NCBI GenBank assembly: GCA_037367355.1
Contig: CM074698.1
Span: forward strand, 2,542,001 to 2,606,000
Direction: 5' to 3'
Source: Neoscytalidium dimidiatum
Taxonomy: Eukaryota; Ascomycota; Dothideomycetes; Botryosphaeriales; Botryosphaeriaceae
Length of the DNA: 64,000 nt
In this document: one piece after another, positions 10,918-21,408 of the stretch
How positions within the stretch are numbered: the stretch's first letter is position 1
Layout: every line of letters begins with the position of its first letter
Translations under genes and position numbers: made by a program
The notes under the pieces: model-generated
The model's database searches: none
The model's input: the letters and a program-made list of their open reading frames with translations, nothing else
What the model was told of the DNA's origin: nothing

Positions 10918-11840
10918 GATTGCAAGTTCGTCTCCTTATGGGGGGAAGCAGGGTTGCGAGGTCGACAGGGCGCGGCGGTGCCGTGAATTGCTCAGGACGG
11001 TAGGCACAGTTCGCGGTGAATGTGCGCACGCCAAGAAAAAGGAGTATGTTCGAGAGTCGCAGGAGAGGATATATGAGAGTTCCGATTCTAATTCTCGCTC
11101 GGGCTGGCAATTGCGCGGGTGCCAGCGTCTTCCTCGGGTATTTAGAGTGTCGCGTCGAGGGTTGGTCAATCACAAGCCGCCGCCACGTTCTTTAGGGTCC
11201 CACGCGAGCTGTCTCCGTACCCACAAAGCAGAGTCAAGAGGAAATAGGAGAAAGAAGTCAAAGAGGAGGGGAGTAGGGCGTAGAAGAGTAAAAGGAGTGA
11301 GGACTGAAAGTTGAAGAGTCACAAGCCAAAGACGCGGCCTTCTACCAAAAAAAAAAAAAAAAAAACGGCCGTCATTCCCTTGAAGCTTGCGGCAACCCTG
11401 CCGTAACCATTAGACCGAGCTCCAATCCGCGGCCGGCATGGTTCGCTGGGCTGGGCTGGGAGGACAAGAGCTGGACTTTGCCCCTCCATAGAGCCTCGGC
11501 CCATGACGCAGTGCGGGCTGGACCGAACGAAACCGAGCGCAACGCCCTAGCCTACCACCACACGCGTGCGCACGCCTCTCCCAGGGACCATTGTCCGCTC
11601 TTCTTCTGTGGTCACCTGGCGCCGGGTCTTTTCTGTCCTCTCGATCCCAGAACTGACGGGCGCGCCGGCACCGCCATTGGCAGCCCGTCTCTCCCACACC
11701 GTCCAGCCCGCCGGTGATGCCTCACTCAGCACATCGCTGTCGAACAGTAGATCCTCTGCCAACCCTTGGCAGCCGTCAGAGCCATTGGAAGGGAAGAAAG
11801 GGCGAAACCCCTCCCAACTGCCTCAGGCATTGATTGACGC

Positions 11841-11875
11841 GGGCAGCGGGCAGCGGGCAGCGGGCGGCGGGCGGC
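11841..11875 (+). repeat. GC-rich heptamer tandem repeat
   Basis: Three copies of GGGCAGC followed by two of the variant GGGCGGC, then a related G-rich stretch. A short minisatellite in intergenic DNA. Confidence 0.8.
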
Positions 11876-12304
11876 GGGGTGTGGCGGGGAGCGCAAGCAA
11901 CAACAGACGGCCCGGGTTTGGCAGCTGTTGCTGGACGAGCGGAAGAAGGTTGAGCACGGCGAGCAGTCAATCAGACGCAAGTCCGCCGCGTTCGGCAAAG
12001 CGCGCGTTGCCGAGTCAAGGCCACCGCGCATCTTCCGTCGCGCCGATGCGATCTTCCCTTTCCCCCAGCTCCCCCAGGCTTGCCATCACCATCACACAAA
12101 ACAGAAACACGCGCCCCTCATTTTATTTTATTTTTTTTTGGCTTTCCCGCTGTGACAAAAGGGAAACCTACCTCTAGCCCCGTGATCAAAATTTAGGAGA
12201 ATGCACGGATTATTGTCCGCGTGCTTTTTGCAGCTAACTAGTGAGAGAGTGGGTGAGCAATTTTAGCTCCCGCCGCAGCATGCGCAGCTCTTCGTTTCGA
12301 TGTC

Positions 12305-12331
12305 GCAGCAGCAGCAGCAGCAGCAGCAGCA
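12305..12331 (+). repeat. (GCA)9 trinucleotide repeat
   Basis: Nine perfect GCA units. No confident coding frame crosses it, so it is treated as a microsatellite. Confidence 0.85.
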
Positions 12332-14263
12332 TGTGAAGATGACGTTGGTCTCCCCCCTCTGCGACACAACGGCAGAAGTCTGACGCCTGACGAGACGCGG
12401 GCGGGCGAACCCCAAGAAAAGAACCCCGGTCAAGCGGCGCACGTGCATTTCCTTCGGCCCCGGATCGTCCCCGCATGAGAGAACACAAAAAGGGTTCAGC
12501 GCAGCCATCGTTCTGCAAAGGGGGAGCGGTCCGGAGAACCCGGTTCTCTCCGACAGGGGGACGAGATCGCGCACGATAATGGGCCGGAGATTTGACTGTG
12601 TGACTCGGCTCTGCCAGCTTCCAAGCCATCTCGGAGAGATTCCTTTGATGGCGTTGATTAGATACGGGAATGCAGGCTGGCCCTGTGGCTTGGTGCCGCA
12701 TGCCGGTGCCCGTGTAGCCGCATGTCCTGCTGCCGCCATACGTCCGTAGGCCATGCTGTCGGCAGCGAGGTATTTACCGAGTATGACTTGATCCGGCTTT
12801 TCGGTGCTGTGCGTGAGAGGAATGGAGTTGCAGGAAGCCTCGAGGCCTGTGAGTCAGGCGGGGTTGGACACGCATTTGCATTTGCATGTGCTTCCATGCT
12901 TCTTGGCAGTTGCAAGCCAAGTATTTAAAGAGTCGCTGTCAGCCTAATTTGTACTGCTGCGCGAAACGAAACCGCCGTCGGACGCACATCGTTGTCCTTG
13001 ACGATGCTTGGCAGGACGGCTGCTTCATGTCTACGAGCATTTTCACGAGCATCAGTTTCACCACAGCGCTTGGCAAGTAGAACGTAAGATCTCGTGGGAC
13101 CGACGCCCGCAAAGATAGCGTCCAGATTACATTGATTCCACCACTTCTTCGTACACGTACGGAGCGGGTAGCTCTGCCTAGACTGCTTCAGTCACATCCT
13201 CCTGCTGGTCTTTCCCATCACTAGCTCCGCCTTCATTGCAAACGGGCCAAAGTAGAAAAGGTATCTCTCCGTCTCGACCTCCACAACATTCACGGGATAC
13301 GGCCCAAAAAGGTTGGAAAAAAAAAAAAAAGGAAGACAAATAGCGAAAAGGAAAACAAGAGTGCCAACATGCCCATCATTGCCAAAACAAAGAAAACTGG
13401 TGCGGTTGCCGTAACCAAGTGTAGAGCAGGTGAACAAGGAAAGGTGAAGGTGTTACAGTCGCATGGATGGTTAATAATCGTCGCTGCGGAATACCGCCAT
13501 TCCGGTCGTTTTCCTCGCAAATGATGCATGGCTACCAACGGGAATAGACATGTAAAGCAGGTGCCCCGACTTTAGTACAACCAGCGAGCCGTGTTTGTAG
13601 GGTATGAGGAACGGAAGAAACGCTGGCACCACAAAAGGCATGCCGCTGCCATTAAACGGTGGAATGAAAGAACGGAGAGAGGAAAGAAAAAGGACAAGAT
13701 CAGGGCCAAAACACGTCATCCTCCTCGATTAAACAGAACCCGGGGTGCCTCCTCGAAAGCCTGCCCGGTGGTGAGGATGTACGGTGGAGAACAGGAGAAC
13801 CAGGAAACTTTTGAGAGAAATATAAATCGCCATTACAAAATTGTCTGGTGCTGAGCGCCGCCCATTTTCCCCGTCACGCCAGTTGATGTATGTTGATGCT
13901 GCCCTGGCGCCAAATAGAAAAGCTGTGAAGACGTAGAAGGACGAATCGAGAGAGCAAAGAACGGCCGTAAAGAGACGTTCAGAGCGCGAGGGGTAGTATG
14001 CGCTCGTGGGGGACAAACGGCCCGCTTAGCAACCGCAGGAGAAGATCAGTAGAGCAAGGAGATAGGGTAGAGCGAACGTAGAGAATTCTTGCTTTGCTGC
14101 AGCGGGCCGAATGTTGAAGAAAAGAATACGGCCCCTGAATTACCGTAGCAGTACAGGTGGTCTGTTTTGTTTCTGGGTATCTATGTAATAGAAGAACCGA
14201 TCAAGTCATTGCGGCTGCCTTCCCAAGGAGAAAAGAGAAAAAAGAGAAGAAGAGAGTAGAAGA

Positions 14264-17200
14264 TCAGACTTCAACGGCCTGCGGCTGAGTGTTATTGTGC
14301 ATTTCACTTGCCCGATTCTCCTCATTGTCACCACCGGCCTGCGTTGCCTTCTTCTCCGCGTTAGCCGTATCCACCAACTGCTCGGTCTTGACCATGCTGT
14401 CCCTTGTAGTCGTGGGTGAAAGGTCCTCAGGCTCGGAAGCAAGCCCCGAATCCGCCATCTCCTCACTCAAGCGTCCGTTCTTCCATGACACGTCTTTCGC
14501 CATTGGCTTGAGACCGAGGCCCTCCTCTTTCTCTTCCAAAGTGGAGCCGGCCTCTTGCATCATAGTCCGGATAGTACGAGCGCCTTCCGAAGTTGTCGAA
14601 GCGGCACGGTCCCTGCCCCGGATAGTCGCGTCGTCATCGCCAGAGTTTGGAAGAGTCAGCTTGCTTCCGTCATCATTGGCCTGCTTGCGCAGCTTGAGGC
14701 GCTCTTCTGCGGATAGGTTTTGCCATTCCGCACCGAACGTGACAACAGAAGCCTTCTTTCCGTGAACAGTGAAACTCTGGTGAGTCCGTGGGAGCACCTC
14801 TGGGCTGGAGGGGCCGCTGAGCTCGTCTGACATGATGCTGGATCCGGACTCTTTCCCTTTCCCGCTGCGCCGATGGCCACTTCCACTATGTGTGTCTCGC
14901 AAAGTGCGGTGTAAGCTGCGCCTGACCTTGTTACGGGACTCAGGGCTACCTGCGGGGGGCCTCTCGGTGCCCTCGGCTGCAGGTGTCGATGGACGGCCGT
15001 CAAGGTTCATCGTTGCCTCGCTCGGCTTGCAATCAGCATCGGTCACGCTTGGCCTGCGGTGCCTCGACCCTGCGTCCGACTCATCGACAGATTCTGTCTT
15101 GTCGCCCACCGTAGATACAGAGGGTCGGTGTCCAAGAGGATCCGCGTGACTGGAATTGGTAGAACCGGCCCAAGAATCCCGATTCGAGGGTCCGAAATCC
15201 ATTGGGGGTATTTCCCATCCTACGGGCGGCGAACCAGGGCTTGGCTGAGTAGTCTCTGGGGGCGTTGTGAAAACGTCGTCATCGTTGACATCAGAGTCAG
15301 CTGTGTCAGGCCTTGCACTCATCGAAGGCGATCTGGGTGAGCGGGGCCTCGTTGTTGAGCCACTGGCTTTTGAGCCAAGCCGAACCAGTCCGCTAAGCCT
15401 GGACGACTTAGGTCCTTGTCCGGTGGAGGGGGATGATGCTGCAGAGGGGAGGGCTGGAAGGGGAGGAGTCGGCTCGATCTCTTTGAAGCGTTGCTTTGCA
15501 TCATTAGCCGCCTTCTTCTCCTCGTCCAAATCCATGATCAGAATATCGCGATGAGCCTTCATGCGAACGATCTCGATGCGTATCCACTTCAATTTCGCAG
15601 CCATACGCCCTGCCGCATGCATGACATGCTCCCTTGTTCTTGGCTGGATTGGTGCCATGACCTGCAAGTGTCGAGCATCTCTCAAACGGCTGTCGAGTTG
15701 CTTCACTGCCGCACCCAACCTGTCCTCAGCTTCCTCAACCTTACGTTGGATATTCTCCCGCCGTGCGGTAGCAATTTGCTGGGCAAGTTGGTTGTCAATC
15801 TTGCCGCTTGACACTGTGACTTCACCAGTCGGTGTTTGAATGGACTTTGCAGACTGCGACGACTCCAAACGTCGAAGGGCCCGCGCGCGCTGGCCGTCGT
15901 AGTTTCCACCAATCAGTCCCCTGGGCCGAATGCCCGCGGTCTCGAAAGTTGCGGTGTAGTTGATTTTCGCAAGCCAGTCATTCATGTCCGCCTCATTATC
16001 AGCCAGGAAAACCTCCTCTGCCCCGCCTTTGGCAAAGATAACAAAAGCATATTTATGCTTTTTGTAGCTGGAATCCATCGCTGCCACGCACTGATCCATA
16101 GGAATCGCGTAATCAGGTTTGAATTCTTCCACTGGGGGACGAAAGACCACGGGATTTCCAGAACCACCAGCCTTCTCGTGGGAATCATGCTGGTGCATCA
16201 GGCTCTTGGCCCAACTGGCGTTTTTGAAGAAAGATAAGCTCGAGCGCGTCAGAACCGCTCCCCACTCTTGCCACGGCGACCTTGCTGCTTTCCTCTTGGA
16301 GTCTTTCCGCCACAAAATTCCTACTTTGGTAACAGGCATCTCAACCACACCAGCCTGGGCGCCATCTGGGTTCTCAATTGTCGTGGGCGACATGAAGGCT
16401 TCTGGCCGGGATCGGGCGGATACGATTTGTATGACGCCATACTTTGCGAATGTCCTGTGCAATGACTTCATGTCGATACATTGCGCTGTGCCTTTGTAGC
16501 TGTAAGGATCCTCAAACTGCATCACATCCTTGATCGGAGGCCTCAGGATATCCAGCTTGTTCTCGAAGATGATTGTGTACGGATCAACGGGTTCCTTCTG
16601 CGCCTTCTTTACCGGATCTTGCACAGCGTTCTTGATGATCTTCGTCTTCTTGCTCCGTCTATTCGCCAGGCTCCGCAGGTCAACCTCGTCATCAATATGG
16701 ATGAATTGTGTGTACACGATGTTGTCGTAAATTGTGGCCAAGACATCTTCGTTCACCTCTGAAGCGTTCGTACCATTGCAGTTCTTGATGTAGTCTGACT
16801 TTTGCATTTTGCGCTTGTTGTTGGGATTGAAGAAGTCTGAATTCAGGAGCACAATGGAGAAGGAAATGAAATAAGCTTCCTCTGTAGAAAGTTAGTCTCC
16901 TGTAGCCGAACAGCCAAGGAAAAGGTAAACAAAGGCCGAACAACAGGATAAATCTTACCGGGTGAGGTAAATATCCCAGGATTACACTCGTGGTAGCGAT
17001 CAGCAAATCCCTGGAGGACTCTGTCGATCTGCTGCGTCTCCTTCGGCAACTCTACTTCCATCAGCAGTTTCCTCAAGGCCATGTCAATGGGATCTCCGAA
17101 AAACATAAACCTCCGCATGTAGCTCCGTAACACCGCCAATGAGAATTCATCCCCGTGCTTGGCCACCACACTTGCGATTAGGCTCCGGTCGATGTTTTCC

Positions 17201-18717
17201 TCGAGGCGTTCGAGATATTTCCCAGGGGTCTCTCCCTCTTCTCTTGTAGGTATCACTAGAGCTTCACGGCTTATGTTCAAGGATGCCGAATTAGACCCTC
17301 GTCCGGACGCAACGTGACCTGGAGAACCTCGACGTGGTGAGTTGGGTTCCGTAGATTGTCTGAAGCGATTTCCAAGATGGAACAGGTTGCTGAAGCTTGT
17401 TCTTCCAGTTGTTGATGTAGAAAGCCGGCCATCTTGCCCCAAAGGTGGTGTGGGAGGCGGGTCATCGTCAGACTTACCTCCCGTCGAACCCATGGTGGAG
17501 GATCGGCCGCGGGCACCTATTCGTGCGGGAGGGGCTAGAGATGGCGAAGACCGAGCGGAACGAGCGGATGTGGTTGAGTCATTCCTTAATAGGCTGGGGT
17601 GTACGGGCGAGGAAACGTTGACGGCGGACGCAAGCGCGGAGTGCGAGGACGGTTGCGAGGGATGACTGCTTCCATCTGTGTTGGATCGATGCACAGCGGT
17701 CAACGGGGGGCTGTAGGTCCCGTCGGGGGAGTGGTGAGGAGAATTGACGCTAACGCCGCTGGTAGATGCACGAGGGGTAGCAGGAGCTGTGTCCGGGAAT
17801 TCTGGTGGAGCAGGTATCCTAACGGGCAAGGGGAATAGGGATTTGCGGTTTGACTCCTTATTTCTTTTTGGTAACCTGAAGATGGTGGAATGCGAGGTCA
17901 GCAAAGGCCGCCTGTGTGGTACGACATGGCTGTGGTCGTTGGAGCTCCCGTCAGACCGGGATGAATCTGACAACCTCCCTCCTAGCGCGACCTGTGATCC
18001 AGCATTCGAGTGACCGTTCTCTCCCGCAGCTTCGCGCGCGCGGGACACGGACAACCGCGCGGGATCCTCCTGGCTAGGCCTGGCCTCCATCAGTCCTCCT
18101 AAACTTGGTCGCGCGTGCTCGATGCTGCGATTATTCTCGGAGGATTTCCGCGGGGACGAATCTGAGACGGGCTCGAAGGACAGGCGCCGCCTGAAGGCGG
18201 GAAACTTGGTCTTCTTCTTGGGCGGCGGGTTCGCGGGCGGCTCCATGGTCGGTGCGGTAGTGATGATTGCTGGGGCTGCGAGGGCGCGCGGGTTAGCTTG
18301 TTCGTCGTCAGGTTTGCGCGTTCGCCCTGGCGCTGGCGCTCCAAAATTACCTGCAGGCACGGCGGGCACGGGAGGAGCGTCGCGGGCAGCGGCCATCTGG
18401 GCGTGCTCTTTGGCCTTCTGGGACAGCTGTGGGTCTGAGGCATGACGAAACCTCAACATACTGAAGCGGCGCGTCTGCGCGTTGTGCTCTTGGATGGGCG
18501 GCGAGGGCGGCGGCTCGCCGGCCCAGGAAGCTCGCGGGTCGAGCTGGGGCGGGCGCGTGCCATCGCTCGACTGAATGCCGCGATGGGGGACAAGGTCGTC
18601 GGCGGACTGAGCGCGCGAAGCCTGCTCGCCGCGCTTGAGGATGCTGGAAGGATCGAGGGTGCTGCGGCGCTTGAGGTCCTTGTCGCTCCTCCCCGGGCGT
18701 AAGCCTCGCAGCGGCAT
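14264..18717 (-). CDS. Arf guanine-nucleotide exchange factor with Sec7 and PH domains
   Basis: Two exons, 18717-16959 and 16881-14264, giving 1458 aa. Residues 1-470 are Ser/Pro-rich and disordered. A Sec7 domain follows (about 475-690) and is interrupted by the single intron, whose removal restores FTSPEEAYFISFSIVLLNSD; the segment LPKETQQIDRVL carries the Glu of the catalytic glutamic finger. A PH domain (about 760-910) follows, with GILWRKD and a late Trp in DMNDWLAKI, then a coiled-coil-like stretch and a long charged, disordered tail. The order Sec7-PH resembles fungal Syt1/EFA6-type Arf GEFs, which activate Arf GTPases at the plasma membrane and endosomes or Golgi. I cannot choose between those names. 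It is divergent from the ECM14-like gene. Confidence 0.9.
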
Positions 18718-19006
18718 GGCTCTGGGTTGGGCGGGCGTGGGCGCGGGCGGTCAAGTCGGCATTGGCGATGGTTCGGAGCGCATTGGGGACGGGAGTGGGT
18801 GGTGCTGGTTGGAGTAGGGGCCGTGGGGATCGCAGGCAGGAAACCAGGGGACCTCGTGGGATTGCGATGCTATGGCCGGTGGGCCCCGTAGGGCTGGCAG
18901 AGCGCTGAGTCGGTGATGCAACGGATGCAACGCGGCCTGGGCTCCAGGGGCCAGAAGATGGGACCGGGCCAGCACCGCCACGGCAATAACAAACGAGCGC
19001 GTTGGT

Positions 19007-19035
19007 GGAGGGAGGGAGGGAGGGAGGGGAGGGGT
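19007..19035 (+). repeat. (GGGA)n purine run, possible G-quadruplex
   Basis: At least five G runs of three or more, each separated by a single A, on the + strand of the divergent promoter. This satisfies the usual G-quadruplex pattern of four G3+ runs with short loops. Confidence 0.7.
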
Positions 19036-19080
19036 GCGCAGGAGGCGGCGGAAAGCGGCGGTGGTGAGTGTGGTGTCGCA

Positions 19081-19130
19081 GAGACAGCGGCAGAGACAGC
19101 GGCAGAGACAGCGACAGCGACAGCGACGAC
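19081..19130 (+). repeat. Dodecamer tandem repeat
   Basis: Two perfect copies of GAGACAGCGGCA, then a one-base variant, then shorter GCGACA units. It lies in the divergent promoter, about 470 bp upstream of the ECM14-like start. Confidence 0.8.
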
Positions 19131-19599
19131 GCTGGGAGGGCGACACCGGTGACGGGCCTGGCGGGCTGTTGGGCGCCGCGCGCGGGTCCAGGGTGGCTTG
19201 CGGGCTGGAAGCTGGGAGCCGGGGAGCAGAACTGGCGGGCTCGCTGCCGGCAGCAGGCAGGGCAGCAGGGCAGTGGCTGCAGCAGCTGGCCAAGCTCGCA
19301 AGCTGCTGCGCATCTGCCCTCAGACGCGGCCTTGGCATCCGCGCGATTGGAAAAGGCGGCATTGTTTCGCTGGGGGCCAGCCACACGCGTCTCCACCGGT
19401 TGCCTGCAGCGCTCAAACCTGACGCCGTCACAGCCGCCGCGGCCCGCCCGCATCCAACGCCGACTGCCTGCCCGCCTGCCTGCCAGCCAGAAGAGACGTC
19501 GACATACTTGCGTACCCGCCGTGCTGCAGCTCTGCACGCGCTCGCGCCCGCGCCCGCCCACGCAGCCCGCTGCCACCTCGACCGGCCACCGAGCCCCAG

Positions 19600-21408
19600 A
19601 TGCGCGTCCACGTCTTCACGCTGTTTCTGTGCGCGCCTGCGCTTGCCGCCGCCGGGCCCTCCCGTTTCGACCAGTGTTGCACTTCGCCGCTCGACCAGCC
19701 CGACACGCGACCATCATGGCGTAAGCTGTCCGATCGCCTGCTAACCGCCCTCTGGGCACCGCCCGACCCGCCGGCCTCCGCCCGCCAGCTTCCGCACGAC
19801 TCCAATGCCAGAGGCGGCCGGGTGTCGCCGCCGGGCAAGCTGTTGGCCCGCTATGGCGAGGACATGGTGCTGCGCTTCAATGTGAGCTCCGAACATGAGG
19901 CCGCGAAGCTTGCCGAGGCCGCGAGCACCCTCTTTCTGGATGTCTGGGAGTTCAACGACAACTGGGTCGACATCCGGCTGGCCAAGGACGTCGTGAGTGC
20001 TGCCAATTTGCGCTCGGAAGATGTCGTTCTCACGAAGCTTTGACAGGTACCGTCGCTGCTTGGCCTGCTGCCTGCGTCGCTCCAAGAAGCCCATGCGCCG
20101 CTGATGCGCGACCACGATCTCGCCCAGGCCATATTTGACTCGTATCCCGCGACTGACCCAGACTCGACTCCCTCGCGCGAGCCGTTCTCACACTCCGTCC
20201 GTCCTGCTCAAAATGCGCAAACGAATCTCTTCTTCCGTGACTACCAGCCGCTCTCCGTCATTATGCCGTGGCTACGCCTCATGGAATCGCTCTTTACGAC
20301 CCATACACGTTTGATCAACATTGGAATTTCGTACGAAGGCCGCGATATACCTGCCCTGCGCGTAGGTGTCCATCCCACCAACAAGGAGCAGGATAGTCGG
20401 CCTCGGAAAACCATCCTCATTACCGGCGGAACCCATGCTCGTGAATGGATCAGCGTCAGCACCGTGAACTTTCTCGCGTACTCTATGATCACTTCTTATG
20501 GTAAGTCAGCTACGACCACTGCGCTGCTGGAAGCATTCGACTGGGTATTCGTCCCTACATTGAACCCGGATGGCTACGTCTACACCTGGGAGACGGATCG
20601 GCTCTGGCGCAAAAATCGGCAGATGACGTCCCTCCGCTTTTGCCGCGGCATAGATCTGGACCGTTCGTATGATTTTCACTGGGACGGTGAATCTACGCGC
20701 GCCAACCCATGCTCTGAGAGCTATGCTGGCGATGCGCCGTTCGAGGGCGTTGAAGCAAAACGCTTTGCAGACTGGGCCAGGAATGAGACGGAGCAGAACA
20801 ACGTCAACTTCGTTGCGTTCATCGACCTTCATTCCTACTCAGAGCAGGTTCTGTACCCATACTCGTACTCCTGCGCAGCTTACCCACCTACGCTTGAAGA
20901 TTTGGAAGAAGTAGCACTCGGTCTCGCTAAGGCCATCCGTGTCTCTAAGAACGGTCACTCGTATAAGGCGACGTCAGCGTGCGAGGGTAACGTTGCGTAC
21001 ATGGGTAAAAACAAAGACCAGAAGACATATCTTCCGCGCATCGAGACAGGTGGTGGAAGTGCGCTTGATTGGTTCTACAATGAGCTGGGTATCAGGTACT
21101 CGTATCAGATTAAGCTGCGCGATACGGGGAGCTATGGCTTTCTCTTGCCCAAGCAGAACATCATCCCGACCGGCAAGGAAGTTCTAGATGCCATCTACTA
21201 CTTAGGTCATTACCTACTAGGCGATATTGGTTTTACTGCCGAGAGCGACGAGACAGAATCGATGACTGAGGGGCCTGCTCTTGTCAAGCCCTCAGTCGAG
21301 CTAGTTCAACAAGAAGAGGAGGAAGAACAACATGGGTTGGAATTTTTCGGCGATCTCGAAGACGACGATCGCATGGAGTGGGAGCTCAGACGGAGGAGGA
21401 GACGCTGA
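19600..21408 (+). CDS. ecm14: ECM14-like M14 pseudo-carboxypeptidase
   Basis: Two exons, 19600-19992 and 20047-21408, giving 584 aa. An N-terminal signal peptide (about 19 residues, [14 protein letters not shown]) is followed by a propeptide-like region and an M14 peptidase domain. Zinc ligands are present: THAREW (H261, E264) and H393 in DLHSYSE. The catalytic Glu of active carboxypeptidases, normally ELRDTG, is Lys487 in [14 protein letters not shown], and the Asn of the substrate-binding Asn-Arg pair is Asp336 in DLDRSYDF. These changes mark the ECM14 family of secreted or vacuolar pseudo-enzymes linked to cell-wall organisation. The C-terminus adds an acidic Glu run and ends in a stretch of Arg. 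No hydrolase activity is expected. Confidence 0.92.

Larger units (their letters stand above)
10918..14263. other. 3.3-kb gene-poor interval
   Basis: Upstream of the carrier gene and downstream of the Arf GEF gene. It holds homopolymers (A19 at 11347-11365, A14 at 13317-13330), a GC-rich heptamer array and a GCA array, but no frame with recognisable protein features. Open frames of up to about 200 codons occur in the GC-rich part and are low-complexity. It could hold a long carrier promoter, 3' untranslated sequence or a non-coding transcript. Confidence 0.5.
18718..19599. promoter_or_regulatory. Divergent promoter region, GC-rich and repetitive
   Basis: 882 bases between the starts of the Arf GEF (-) and the ECM14-like gene (+). 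The DNA is strongly GC-rich, with a (GGGA)n run and a 12-mer tandem repeat. Long open frames cross it on both strands, but they are a by-product of GC content and read as Pro/Ala/Arg-rich low complexity. Confidence 0.6.

Noticed and set aside
11566..12177. 203-codon open frame in the gene-poor interval
   Set aside because: Low-complexity Ser/Pro/Arg composition, crosses the heptamer repeat and ends in T-rich DNA; no family resemblance.
12234..12754. Two overlapping minus-strand frames through the (GCA)9 repeat
   Set aside because: Their only notable feature is a homopolymeric stretch encoded by the microsatellite; nothing supports translation.
18347..19576. 409-codon open frame on the minus strand
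   Set aside because: Overlaps the Arf GEF start in another frame. Composition is Arg/Ala/Pro/Ser low complexity driven by GC content; no domain.
19034..19744. Open frames of 218-236 codons on the plus strand upstream of the ECM14-like gene
   Set aside because: Repeat-derived and GC-driven; they overlap the ECM14-like start in other frames and lack any motif.
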